This document shows, piece after piece, positions 11,391 to 21,649 of a stretch of 64,000 nucleotides of DNA. The stretch comes from Diphasiastrum complanatum (Eukaryota > Streptophyta > Lycopodiopsida > Lycopodiales > Lycopodiaceae), in the NCBI GenBank assembly GCA_029204225.1, contig CM055097.1:63126904-63190903 (forward strand). Direction: 5' to 3'. Positions within the stretch are counted from its first letter, which is position 1. Each line of letters starts with the position of its first letter. Both the position numbers and the translations under genes were made by a program. The notes below the pieces were generated by a model that saw only the letters and a program-made list of their open reading frames with translations, had not been told where the DNA came from and searched no databases.

Positions 11391-12430
11391 AACAAACCTT
11401 CCAAGAGTTGGAACAGAGCGAATCGAACCAGAAGCAGGACTACATTGAACGGGTCAAACATCTAAGATTTGAGTGTAACACGGCTCTGACTCTCAACCAT
11501 GCGATAATTATGTGATTCCTTGACGAAGCATCAGAAGAGAACTCAAATGACGAAAGTAGTACGCCATGTTTCAAGAAGCTATGGAAGATGCGATCAGGGA
11601 AGAGGATGAGGGTTTAGAAGATGATTCATAACCAACTACCCATAATCCAACTCCTTCAATAGCATCGACCTCAAATGCTTCCAACATCTCGACAGATATG
11701 CTAATGCAACAAATGACAAAATTATACAAACAGTAGATGGAACAGCTAGCAGCCCAGTTTGATCAGAAGTTGAAGGCCTTACAAGGAATTGTAGCAACAT
11801 CCTCTAACGTACTAGAACAAAATCAGCTGCAGTATCCATGAAGAAAAAATGTATGGTGTCCGGTTTGTGCCCGTAGCCATATAGCCAACGAGTGTCCAAT
11901 TACTGAAGCAAAATCTCAAACTAACACAATGGTATTTGCCACCTTTGCAACCCATCATCACACAAAATGGAGTTTTGTCCATTCAATAAAAGGATCATAC
12001 AACAAAAGAGGAATGCATATTAAACCTTTTATCCTTATCACCAAGGGGCACCCGAATGTGGCACCACGATATGGAGTGCCAATAAATCAGCAACGCGTGG
12101 CTTTACTTGCGCCACCAAGGCCAATTAACAATCAAGTGGCTCATGTAAATTTGACAGCAGCAGAGCATGAGACACCACCCCAACCTGAGCAGATGAGACA
12201 TTTGTCGATCCAGCTATAAACGAGTATTACGCCTGCGCTGCCCAATCTCAACCCCAAGGTGGGAGAATCTACGACTGTTATGGATATGGCGAAGGGCACA
12301 AAATTGTGGAATGTCCTCATAAGTGTGAAAATCTGCAAAATTGGACCAAGAATGGATCCTAAAATGATCCACAAGAGGGATTGGATGTTAGATACAATCG
12401 ATCTACCAATCTACACAAGATTTGGATCAA
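11391..12430 (+). pseudogene. Gyp2 gag, gypsy type
   Basis: Retrotransposon gag of the gypsy type. The first frame reads YIERVKHLRFECNTALTLNH, which matches the gag of Gyp4 (YIEQIKHLRYECDLDLINED) and Gyp7. After a stop and a frameshift comes MEDAIREEDEG, then a Gln-rich stretch (LAAQFDQKLKALQG), then CPVCARSHIANECP, a CCHC-like knuckle with shortened spacing. A second, weaker Cys/His cluster lies at about 12280-12330. Frames shift several times. No protease or polymerase follows: beyond 12430 only a copia remnant on the other strand is seen. The N-terminal third of gag is missing. Confidence 0.75.
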
Positions 12431-12499
12431 TATATTTGGATGTTATTGGCTGCTACCTTAGATTTTGTTGGGGATGCTCATCTTGAGGGACCTTCCTCA

Positions 12500-13280
12500 A
12501 TTTTAATCTTTCAATATCCTAGAATTCTACAATCTGTTGCTGGAAAGGGTTGTATTGAGGATCCTACTTCAATTTCAAATATTTTCACTAAAGAAATTTA
12601 ATAATTTATTGTTGTTTTGACTGGTTGCAACTTTGACAAGATTTTTGGACAATAGAACTTTTATCCTCAATCACTATAGCTTCATTTCTCAAATGTCAAA
12701 TATCATCTTTATTCTTGGTTTTGATTTCATAAACACCCTTTTTGTAGGTGGTTTGAAAACCTACTTAGTAGCTTAGCCTATAGAAAATAGATTCTTATTC
12801 AGTTTAAAAATAATGAGTGCATTCTTGGCAATTCTTGAAATTCCACTTTTGTTGACATATCAAATTATGTCAATGTCTATGGTGCCTTTGACCCAAAGCT
12901 TTCAACAATCATTTACATTGGCTATTGTTCTGAAGGGACATATATTAGATTCTTGAATCCATTGAAATGGTTCACCATGTGCTTGCTAGCACCATCATCT
13001 ACATACCAATTATTTGAAGGTTGTGGTTTGGATAGGCCACAAGTGCAATGATACCATTGGTGGTAGCTAAGTTGGCTATTTGATTTGCTTTTTGTTTCAC
13101 ATTCTCTTCCAATAGTCTACAATTCTCTACAACCACCAAGTTCTTTCAGTGATTGCATATTTTGGCAAGCTAAACCATGTAATCAAATATCTCATTATCA
13201 AATTATTGTCATTGTCTTTTCCTCAACGATGAAAAATACAATCTTCACATTCTATCATTTTTTATGAATGTCCTAAATTG
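12500..13280 (-). pseudogene. Cop4 protease remnant, copia type
   Basis: Heavily decayed copia fragment. The clearest block, on the minus strand near 12970-13020, reads NNWYVDDGASKHMVNHFNGF, the copia protease active-site region with D-G-A where D-S-G-A is usual. Downstream (about 12750-12840) KNALIIFKLNKNLFSIG resembles the block before integrase. Upstream, at 13080-13200, only a weak trace of the expected zinc-knuckle region remains. No LTR or primer site was seen, and nothing downstream of protease survives. The assignment rests mainly on the WYVDDGASKHM match. Confidence 0.6.
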
Positions 13281-15247
13281 ATGAAGGTTATAGTATTGAT
13301 AAGCTAGTAGGTTGTGCTGATTTGAAATAGATTTTTAAAATTGCTATTTGAGACACTGTCATATTTAAATTCATGCAGGTAAAAAAATGTCAACTTGTAG
13401 AAAGTCCATGTTCATTGTTTGTTGCCTGATTATTGCCGACTCAAGAGTCCAATGACATCATTTCATAGTTAGTCTTACTTGATATTGCCTACACTAGATA
13501 CTACTTACATAATTGGACTTTTCATGTTTTTTTTGTATAAAAATTTGGCAACACAATGTCATTGAATGCATTGGCTTTACAAGTCCTTATTTGCACATAA
13601 GATGTTGTTGTATCGTCATTATCAAGCCTTTAAACATTGTTCTCACAAACACTAAAACATGTTCTTAGTTTTGGAAATTCTTATTTATATGTTTATTATG
13701 TAAAATGTCACTACATATAAATGTATGTCTTTTATGATTCTTGTAATAGTAGGCACACATTTTAAAATATCAAAGGCTCGACATGCTATATATGAAAAAA
13801 GATTAACGTAATTTTCCTAAATAAATAATAGTAAAAATAATAGAAACGTTGTCATTAATTTTGTATAGCATGTTTGGTTTTACCTAAATAGCTAGGGACT
13901 AATCACTTTTCTTGTCTTTCGAGAGAATATATCATTTTTTAAAACTAAGATATGATGCATTAATAATATCTTCTTTGGGAGATTCTTTTCTAATAACCTT
14001 TGAATTAGTACAACTAGCCACATCAAAAAAACTACAAATTTTACTTCAACAAATATATGATTATGATGATAAAGGATTCTTGCAATTTAAATGATAAACT
14101 CATTCAGTGAAACGTTAACTCTTATAAAGAATGGTGGATAATTTGAGTATTTCATGATATGTAGTGCATAAGTAATTGAGGTCCCTTTCCTCAGTGCAAT
14201 TGCATACTACTATCATATTAGCATTTCATGTTCATGAATCATGCCACTTTTTAAAACTTTTAAAAGTGACAAGTTTAAAGACTTAAAAGAGTAGATCTTG
14301 CGTGCAAGGAAATGGGAGATGCGGCCTTAACAATTATTCAACAAGTATGCACTTCGAGGCTTGTTCAATCAAGCATACCCAAGTGTTTTGTTGATGACTA
14401 TGTGCCATGAAAACAATCTCAAATAAGTCACATAATATGTGATGTGCTTGCAATATTTTTTTCAATCATATCCAGTTCAACAAGTATTTATTTTTATAGA
14501 AAATGTTACTAATTATACAGAATAACTAAACTTCTTAGCATGGAGGTCATGCTAAATTTTGAAAGATGTGCTTTGAGTCACTCACATTATTGCGAATAAA
14601 TGATAATAAAGAGTACTTAGACATTGACTTGTGACTATACCAATAAGAAATTCTCAACACAATTTCAAACATGAAGTTATTAGTTGATAATGGAATGTAT
14701 ACTTGACATAATTCACACAAGAGTTATCTTACACCTTGGAAAATGTAACTTTTGGCATATTTTTTGTGGTTGAATAAGGGATATTAACTTAGCCTAAGCA
14801 AAGAGTTTGTCTTTTAGGCATGGTTAAATAGCCTATAACTAATGGATATTGGTAGTATACATATTCTCAGTATTCAAAGAGCATACACACAGACAAACAA
14901 ACACACACATCTATGTACACACGTACACATATTTAGAGAGGGGGAGGAGGTTTCTTGCAACAACATAAGAGACATTTTGGTCAACATTTTCAAGGATAAG
15001 CTAAATTGTTTTTTGAAACTAGATTGTAAGTTAAAATTTAGTTTCTTAAAACATGTTAAAATGATAGTTTAGTTTCCAATCCCAATGTAGAAAGAATAAG
15101 GATGAAAACATTTGCTCTTGATACTCTTTTGGGAAACACAATAAGCGCACATAATGCAATCAACACATGATTAGCAAATTTACACATCAACACATCTTCA
15201 CATACTCTATAGGTTTTAAAGGAAAATTTGTTTTGCCTATGCACTGA
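13281..15247. other. AT-rich sequence, nothing recognised
   Basis: About 2 kb with no transposon domain, RNA gene or long frame. The short frames at 13912-14094, 14842-15072 and 15056-15244 have no recognisable features. A short CA-rich run lies at about 14887-14930. Confidence 0.5.
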
Positions 15248-15686
15248 TGTGAAAGTTTCTGTGATATAAGTCTTCTATAAATATGAGTTGATGCCAAAAA
15301 CAACATCTAAGAGTCAAGGTGGAAAAGAGAGAATACCTTTCCAAAGATGACTAAACATGGCCACACATCAAAGCCTAGAAAGAAAACCACTGTGTTGAAG
15401 TCAAACTTGAAGACCAATGAGCCAAAAAAATAAATGTTACTATCATTGATGACATATTACTTGCCATATTCTTTTTGTACACGATGTCATCTATGCTCAT
15501 CTCACTCTTAAGTCATGTTCATTTTATCATATAGTTGATGTTTGATGCAAGCTATTATTGAGTTAGCATCTCTTTCATTGAGTAGATGTTGATTTTTCTA
15601 CATTGGCAATGTTGTAGATTGTGTTGACTTTCTAACCAAAGATCAAAGGACATATCTTGGATCTTAATGATTTGAAATTCTTCACA
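15248..15686 (+). mobile_element. Cop5 5' LTR
   Basis: A 439-base LTR starting TGTGAAAG and ending TTCTTCACA, directly followed by a primer site. The 3' part resembles the solo LTR candidate at 6811-7480. No 3' partner was found. Confidence 0.8.
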
Positions 15687-15698
15687 TGGTATCAAAGC
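15687..15698 (+). other. Cop5 primer binding site
   Basis: TGGTATCAAAGC, one base off the initiator-Met consensus and touching the LTR end. Confidence 0.85.
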
Positions 15699-17038
15699 TC
15701 TTGTGTTGCAAGTTATGGAAGGTACAGCCACATTTAGCAAAGATTTGGAGGAGATACAAATGCTAGAGCATGCTAGAATAGTTTCTACTCAAAAATTAAG
15801 AACTTTGGATGTGCAGAATTGATTTTTTATAGGTCAAAACTCAATTTACGTTTATGAACTTGTGGAACTCTAATTTCATGCATCTGCCATGCTAGAACTT
15901 GGAAATACATGGAGACTCAAAATATTACATTACCTTTATTGATGATTACAGTAAATTTGCCAAAGTCTATAAATTAGAAGCATTTGACAAATTCACAAAG
16001 TATGTGAATTGGGCAGAAAGATGTACTAGTAATAAAGTGAAGCAGATCAGAACAGATCGAGGTGGGAATACATCTCGAACTGATTCACTAACTTCTACAA
16101 TGATCGTGGTATCATTCACAGAAGGACTGCATCTTACACACCACAACACAATGGTGTTGCAGAAAGAAAGAATAGGACTCTAATGGAAGCTGCCAGATGC
16201 ATGATGGCTTACTCAAAAGCTCCAAGACTATTGTGGGCTGAAGCAATGGCTACAGCTGCTTACATTCAGAACAAGACAAGAAAGTCTGGTGTTCCTCACA
16301 CACGACACCACACGAATTATGGTGAGGTAGAAAACCCAATCTGACTCACATCCGTATCTTTGGCTGTGCAGCTTAAGCACATGTTTCTGATAAGCTTTGA
16401 ATGAAGTTTGATGAGGCTAAACAAGGATATCTTGTAGAATATGACAATAATTTGTCATACTACAGAGTGTATATGCCAGAGACAAACACAGTGAAGACAA
16501 TCAAAGATGTCAAATTTGATGAGAGCAGAATGATGGCCAACAATGATCCTGTCAATTATGAAGTTCTTGAAAGACAGTACTATGATCTGCCAACTATGAC
16601 AGAGGGAGCAGAGGACGAACACTCAGACGAAGATGTTCGAGTTGCTTCGCATTCAAGTGATGAATCAGACGAAGAAAGTTTCAAGAGGCAGCATATTACT
16701 ACAGTACCTATAACCGAAATGGTTCCGGACCTAGCAGGGTAGATAAAGACAAAGGCATTGCAGTTCCAGGAGGGTCTCCTAGAAGGTCGACAAGACAACA
16801 AAAAGCACCAGCAATATGTGTCAGGCAACTCAACTTCTACATCAAAAGAGTTCTGTGGATCTAGTGGTGAACCACAGACATTTGAGAAAGCAATTGAATG
16901 TCCAGAGAAGGACAAATGGATCCAAGCCATGAAAGAGGAGATGGAATCCATGAGAAAGAACCATGTATGGACATTGCAGCCATTACCAGATAAGCAAAAG
17001 ACTGTAAAATACAATTGGGTATACAAGCTGAAATTTTG
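15699..17038 (+). pseudogene. Cop5 integrase and start of reverse transcriptase
   Basis: After about 200 bases of leader the sequence jumps straight into integrase, so gag and protease are deleted. The 15899-16183 frame starts MEIHGDSKYYITFIDDYSKF, containing the second catalytic aspartate, with IRTDRGG further on. In another frame at 16110-16260 comes TPQHNGVAERKNRTLME, with the catalytic glutamate, then the SH3-like region in the 16401-16742 frame (YLVEYDNNLSYYRVY). The acidic linker follows, and the first reverse transcriptase block at 16900-17038 reads KWIQAMKEEMESM and YNWVYKLKF. The element stops there at 17038, before the catalytic motifs. At least three frameshifts are present. Confidence 0.85.
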
Positions 17039-17040
17039 AA

Positions 17041-17432
17041 TTTGCACAATTTGCACATTTAGAGACTTTCTACCAGTCCAGATCCAACAGTCCGTGCGAC
17101 AACAACTTATGCTTGGGACTTGAAATATTTGATGGGTATAGAGACCAAGTGGGATAACTTCCTCCCACCAATTTGTTTTGATCCTATTAAGGCATTGGTC
17201 TCAGATCGCGTGGAAGATCAGTTGCCAATTGCTCGTGTGTATTACCGAGTCGGCCTTCTGGACCATCCTTGGATCCCGTTTTCAAGCCTGGATTGATCAA
17301 AGATGGATCACCGACATTCACAAGTCCATGCACACCAATAAACACTTGAAGGATATTGGCAGAATAAACTTCATGGAAGATGTGACAACATATCTGATCA
17401 ACCAACGGCGAGCCAAGCGCTCCCTTTACTGA
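17041..17432 (+). pseudogene. Gyp3 unrecognised protein module (matches Gyp7)
   Basis: I do not recognise this protein family. From about 17078 the frame reads SPDPTVRATTYAWDLKYL, then TKWDNFLPPICFDPIKAL and DRVEDQLPIARVYYR. The same order of residues occurs on the minus strand in Gyp7 at 54980-55190 (SPDPTVRQLAMFAKDL, ATKWDDCLPPLAFDLNKP, IKDQLPVARLYFR). After a frameshift near 17280 a second part ends INFMEDVTTYLINQRRAKRS, which parallels LDFMEKVQYHLIKIRHEANKS in Gyp7. The N-terminal part is missing; copia Cop5 abuts it at 17038. A gypsy 3' LTR follows directly, so the module is the last coding part of that element. It may be a captured host sequence or an extra gypsy open frame. Confidence 0.6.
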
Positions 17433-17439
17433 ACCGATG

Positions 17440-17717
17440 GAGTGCCGAGGGACCGACACTACTTCTCTCTCTCTCCACCTTCTCTCGATTATTCTCTTTC
17501 TCTCTTCTATTCTGTTCTTCTCTTTCACAAAATCATGATGAATGGTAGTTAGGGGTGAGTAGGGTGAGGAAGGAGTAGTGTTAGTGGTGTTAGAGTTAGG
17601 AAAAGAGTAGAGAACTAACTAAAGGTAACATCTATTCATAGTTAGGCACCTATCCAGTGTTCTAACACTTGTTGATAGGTGGGAGGGCTACTACGATGCG
17701 AGATCTTTGACCCTACA
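17440..17717 (+). mobile_element. Gyp3 3' LTR (start approximate)
   Basis: A CT-rich stretch at 17460-17525 is followed by the block CACCTATCCAGTGTTCTAAC and GATAGGTGGGAGGGCTACTA, which matches the Gyp1 and Gyp2 LTR ends. It ends CCCTACA at 17717. No primer site follows, so this is a 3' LTR or a solo remnant. Confidence 0.65.
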
Positions 17718-17796
17718 TGTATATACATTACTTTGGAGCATTCTGTAGTCTCAGAGATAGTCTTCCATCAAGTTGTATTTGTCTTTCTATTTTTCT

Positions 17797-18293
17797 TCAC
17801 TTGGCCTCATGGAATTGACCAGCAACATGTTTGCCCAGATCAGCAAAACATGTTCTTAAAAAAGTTCTGTTATACTTAAAAGCTGCATGAACATGGTCTT
17901 CAGTCATATCCTTCCTCCTTGGTATAATGTTCTTTAGCAGCTCTGCATTTATCCGGACAAAGAAACCATCCAAATACAAGCTCTGCATCGCTGTCGGACA
18001 TGGCCAATAAATGTACCAAAGTGAGTTACTGAATAAGTAACAAACTTTTTATGGTCTTTGTGGGCTCTTATTTCCTTGGTGGCACAGGCGACATTCTCGT
18101 AATGAACATGGTAGCCAGCTTCCCAATCAGAATAGAGCTCCCACAGCTCCGGATAGGTGACATCAATATCTTGCAATAAGTTATCCCTATCGAACTTTGC
18201 AAAATCTGACACCTCCTTTGGCCGATATAGATCGAATTGACAATTCTTCCTCCAATAATCAATTTGTCCTAAATAATAGTCATAGAAATCCAT
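17797..18293 (-). pseudogene. Unrecognised coding remnant, about 165 codons
   Basis: I do not recognise this protein. From the ATG at 18293 the frame reads MDFYDYYLGQIDYWRKNC, rich in Tyr/Asp/Trp, and stays open to 17949. A frameshift near 17985 moves to a second open frame (17988-17797) with SLYLDGFFVRINAELLKN and DHVHAAFKYNRTFLRTCF, ending in a stop. The composition (varied, with many aromatic and charged residues) looks like real coding sequence, unlike the chance frames around it. It lies between the Gyp3 LTR and TRIM1 and on the opposite strand to both. It could be a captured or broken host exon or part of another transposon. No transmembrane stretch or signal peptide is visible. Confidence 0.5.
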
Positions 18294-18416
18294 TTCCTTC
18301 TACTTTAAATAATCTAATGCATATAGTAATGTACAAGCTACATATAATTCTACACTACCAAAAAGGAACTACAAAAAAATTTCCCTGCAACAAAGACATC
18401 CTTTCTGTTCCATACT

Positions 18417-18717
18417 TGTTGGAATGGCAAAGTGGAGCCATTGCCCACCACAGCCCACGCTCAAAGAAATCCCATAAGTAGAAGTGGGACTTTGTTCAAA
18501 GTGGATATAAGTGGTAAATGTCCAAGTGTTTAATGTCCCCTGGTACCAGCCCCTTTGCTTGCAATGGAGAGCACTTGGATTCGTGGGCGGCTAGGCATCC
18601 AGGGATGGGATCCCGGAATGCAACTCACAAAAGGGACAAAAAGCTCTATGATTTTGGTGCAACCTCTGAACCAGAAAGGTTAAGTTGTATCCGTTGAAGG
18701 CCCACCGAATTCCTACA
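18417..18717 (+). repeat. TRIM1 5' LTR
   Basis: 301 bases. It holds an extra 69-base segment (18437-18505) bounded by two copies of CAAAGTGGA (18428-18436 and 18497-18505). The 3' LTR has a single CAAAGTGGA there. Confidence 0.9.
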
Positions 18718-18729
18718 TGGTATCAGAGC
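18718..18729 (+). other. TRIM1 primer binding site
   Basis: TGGTATCAGAGC, an exact match to the plant initiator-Met site, immediately after the 5' LTR. Confidence 0.93.
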
Positions 18730-18751
18730 AGACAATGTGACTGTGCCCCAC

Positions 18752-18763
18752 TTTGAGGGGGAG
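18752..18763 (+). other. TRIM1 polypurine tract
   Basis: TTTGAGGGGGAG, directly before the 3' LTR start TGTTGGAATGG. Confidence 0.88.
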
Positions 18764-18993
18764 TGTTGGAATGGCAAAGTGGATATAAGTGGTAAATATC
18801 CAAGTGTTTAATGTCCCATGTACCAGCCCCTTTGCGGGCAAGGGAGAGCACTTGGATTTGTGGGTGGCTAGGCGTCCATGGATGGGATCCTGAAATGTGG
18901 CTCATGGAAGGGGCAAAAGGCTCCATGATTTTGGCGCAACCTTTGAACCAAAAGGTTGAGTTGTATCTGTTGAAGGCCCATTGAATTCCTACA
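18764..18993 (+). repeat. TRIM1 3' LTR
   Basis: 230 bases, matching the 5' LTR over its whole length apart from the 69-base gap, scattered substitutions and small indels. It ends TTCCTACA. Confidence 0.9.
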
Positions 18994-19020
18994 ATATTAA
19001 GACTATTCCATAGTTCTAAG

Positions 19021-19200
19021 AACTCTCAGTTCTCCCAGGGGGCTTCCCAGAGAAGAGGAGATGAAGTGCCTCACCACTAATATAGGTGCAATCAAATGAG
19101 AGTAAAGTAACCATTTGTATTCATAGGATGAGAGGCAGGTGATCTTGGCCTTTGAAAATGCCATAAATGTAGTTGGAGGTTTAAATTTTCCCACCAAAGA
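19021..19200 (-). repeat. Dispersed repeat S, copy 1
   Basis: The minus strand around 19045-19130 matches the plus strand around 41140-41205; both carry CATTTGATTGCACCTATATT followed by AGTGGTGAGGCACTTCATCT. Its type is unknown; no protein or LTR is visible. Confidence 0.65.
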
Positions 19201-19269
19201 ACTTTCTAAGGGTCATATACCTTGCAAGGTTTACAATATCAAGTAGAAAAAGTAAACTAGAGTACCGTC

Positions 19270-19446
<177 letters not shown>

Positions 19447-19483
19447 CCACCAACCGTACCCACAGTTAGTGATTCCCTCAGGG

Positions 19484-19520
19484 GGGCAGTTAGCTCCCCC
19501 TAAGGGAAAGCTAACTGCCC
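19484..19520. repeat. Hairpin at the 3' end of RT1
   Basis: A perfect 12-base stem, GGGCAGTTAGCT (19484-19495) against AGCTAACTGCCC (19509-19520), with a 13-base loop. It lies at the end of the RT1 coding remnant and could mark the element's terminus. Confidence 0.6.
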
Positions 19521-21640
19521 ACCAGAATAGTATTGATGTTTTCAGGCAAATCAAATAGTAGTCTAGAAAAAGTTTCACGATATAGAAGATTGTTTATGAT
19601 CATGCATAGTTTATCTCGAGAGAAGCCATTACTCTGAAAGGTATCCACAAGTGTGCGTACTTCTTTTAAAAAAGTTTCCTGCTTATTACAACAATACATG
19701 GCAGCTATCGTTTGTGATATTATGATCTTATATGAGTTAAACATTGGTCTGTTTGAGGCGAGGTATATATATTGCAAGAAACGGAAAGGAAGGACTCTCC
19801 TTTTATCATATTTGGACAAGTGTGTACAATTAGTGATTGATAAAATTTATCGAACTACTACTGGCATCATTTTCATCTATCTCAAGATACTCCAAGGAAT
19901 AGACCCAGAATGGATTATTAGGTTTTCTTGGTTGGGTTTTGTCTAGGAAATGTCCAACAGAATGATTATTGATAAAGCAGATGTCATCAATGTATCTAAA
20001 CGAATATTTGAATTCGTTCATAAATGCAGTTTGCTGTAATCTTGCAAGTCTTTCAATAAACCGCATTTAAAAAAAAGAAAGGTACCAATTACACCAAATT
20101 GGTGAACAAAAATTGCCCATAGGTATCCCTCGAATCTGTCTTCAAGTATGATCTCCAAGCCTAACTATGCAATTGTCTATCAAATACAAATTTCACTCAC
20201 ATAAGGTATCCTTGTCTATGCTACTCCATTCATCTGATATTGCTCTTTTGGAAGAACATTTGAAATCATTGGACTCGGGTATATGTCTATATTTGAGTAC
20301 TTTGATTTTGGCGGTCTTAAAGGCCAAGTTGATCATTTTTGCCATAATAATTTTTAGACCGTCAATACCGTCTAGAGGAATATTTTCGTAGCATTTAGAA
20401 ATATCAGTAGCTTTCATTGTGTATATGAGCTTTGGTAAGTTAAGATAGAAATCAACAGATGAATCACACTGCCATAGTAAAAAAGTATCCCCATTTAGGA
20501 CGCTCTTGTATGTGTCTGTCTTAAGGCTTGCATCTTTCTGAAAGGATATAGCATACTCAGAGCACCCGTCAGAAATTTGGCGAGTATGGAAAAATAGCAA
20601 TCATGTGCATTCGTGATCCATCTGAAAGTATCTTTGTGTGCTTTGTATGTGCATAATAAGTAAGGTAGCTCCCTAGATGTAAGAAGTCATCAGGTAGTAA
20701 ATCAGACATAGACGAGCATACATATTCCAGAGAACTTGAGACAAACTTATTTGCATGATCAGAAAAAGGTGTGAAATTCAGGCTATCAAGTCTTTCCATA
20801 GCAAGCTTATGTACGAGATATATGCAAATAAAACAGGAATTATGTTGAGCTTTATCAAATTCCATTGACTTATAAATGCTTGGTAATCCATTTTCGTTCA
20901 TTACTAGCATCTTCGTTTTTATGTAGTGGGACACTGCTCCCTTGAATCCATTTCTTGGTCTCTAAAGATTCTAGGGCACTAATCTTACAAAAATCAGCAT
21001 GCCTATCAAGGTCAGTACTTGGATACATAGGTAGAAGTCTCATGAGTTTAGCCCATCCATCCTGTAATTCAAAAGCAATATCTTGGATATTAATAAGTTG
21101 TAAAATGATATGATTAAGTCCTTTTTCCAAGGAGCATATAAGAACTTTACTTTTGATTAAGCTGCAATCCGCCATCAAAACATGACCAAACTTTGTTGAT
21201 ATGAAGCCTTTAAAGCATTTAAAAGTAGTATAAGAGCAGGCTTGCAGATTTTTAACTTGAAAGTTATAGAAGACTTCATAAGGGAAATACCAATCCATTT
21301 TAAAGTTTGGCATGTTGACCAACCCAAAACAATATCATAAAAGGACTCATGTATAAAGCCAAATAATTGTAATAAAATACGAGCATAAAACTGCTTCACA
21401 TGAATGGTCTCAAATATCCTATTGTGGTAAAGTAAATGAAGAAAGAGAATTTCCTCCTTATTATGCATAATGAGTTTAGATGTTCTATAGTGTTCCTGAT
21501 CACTTCTCTCTTGTCAAGAACCTCATCATCCTGCAAAAATATCAATCCCTATAAAAATTCAGCTTCTTGATCGGCAAATCTTCCTTTGTGCCACTCCCTT
21601 ATCCATCTTTGCTTTTGTACTTTGTAAATTTTCTTCTCTT
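19511..21640 (-). pseudogene. RT1, reverse transcriptase of a non-copia, non-gypsy lineage
   Basis: A broken protein of roughly 650 codons read in six consecutive open stretches (from 21468 down to 19511). The N-terminal region (MDWYFPYEVFYNFQVKNLQA, then IILQLINIQDIAFELQDGW) matches RT2. The polymerase part shows motif A, KATDISKCYENIPLDG (about 20410-20370), motif B', RQIRGIPMGNFCSP (about 20120-20085), and motif C, FRYIDDICFINN (about 20000-19965). Next comes a region with DKRRVLPFRF, then SYKIIISQTI. The order and spacing fit a real reverse transcriptase, and the xIDD box with GIPMG recalls the Penelope-like/TERT-related side of the family rather than LTR elements. There is no RNase H, integrase or LTR. 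Two UGA stops near motif B' look like mutated tryptophans. The 5' end is cut near 21640 by Gyp4. Confidence 0.75.
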
Positions 21641-21649
21641 ACTCTCACA

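Larger units (their letters stand above)
18417..18993 (+). mobile_element. TRIM1, terminal-repeat retrotransposon in miniature
   Basis: A complete non-coding LTR element of 577 bases: LTR 18417-18717, 46 internal bases, LTR 18764-18993. The LTRs start TGTTGGAATGGC and end CCTACA. The interior holds only a primer site and a polypurine tract. The flanks ATACT (18412-18416) and ATATT (18994-18998) look like a target duplication with one mismatch. With no coding capacity it would depend on copia-type proteins of other elements. The 5' LTR is 71 bases longer than the 3' LTR. Confidence 0.93.

Noticed and set aside
12141-12486. Frames on both strands after the Gyp2 knuckle
   Set aside because: The minus-strand frame is a shadow of gag sequence; the + strand frame 12259-12486 is only its out-of-frame end.
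18723-18926. Minus-strand frame inside TRIM1
   Set aside because: It crosses the primer site and polypurine tract of a non-coding element and has no protein features.
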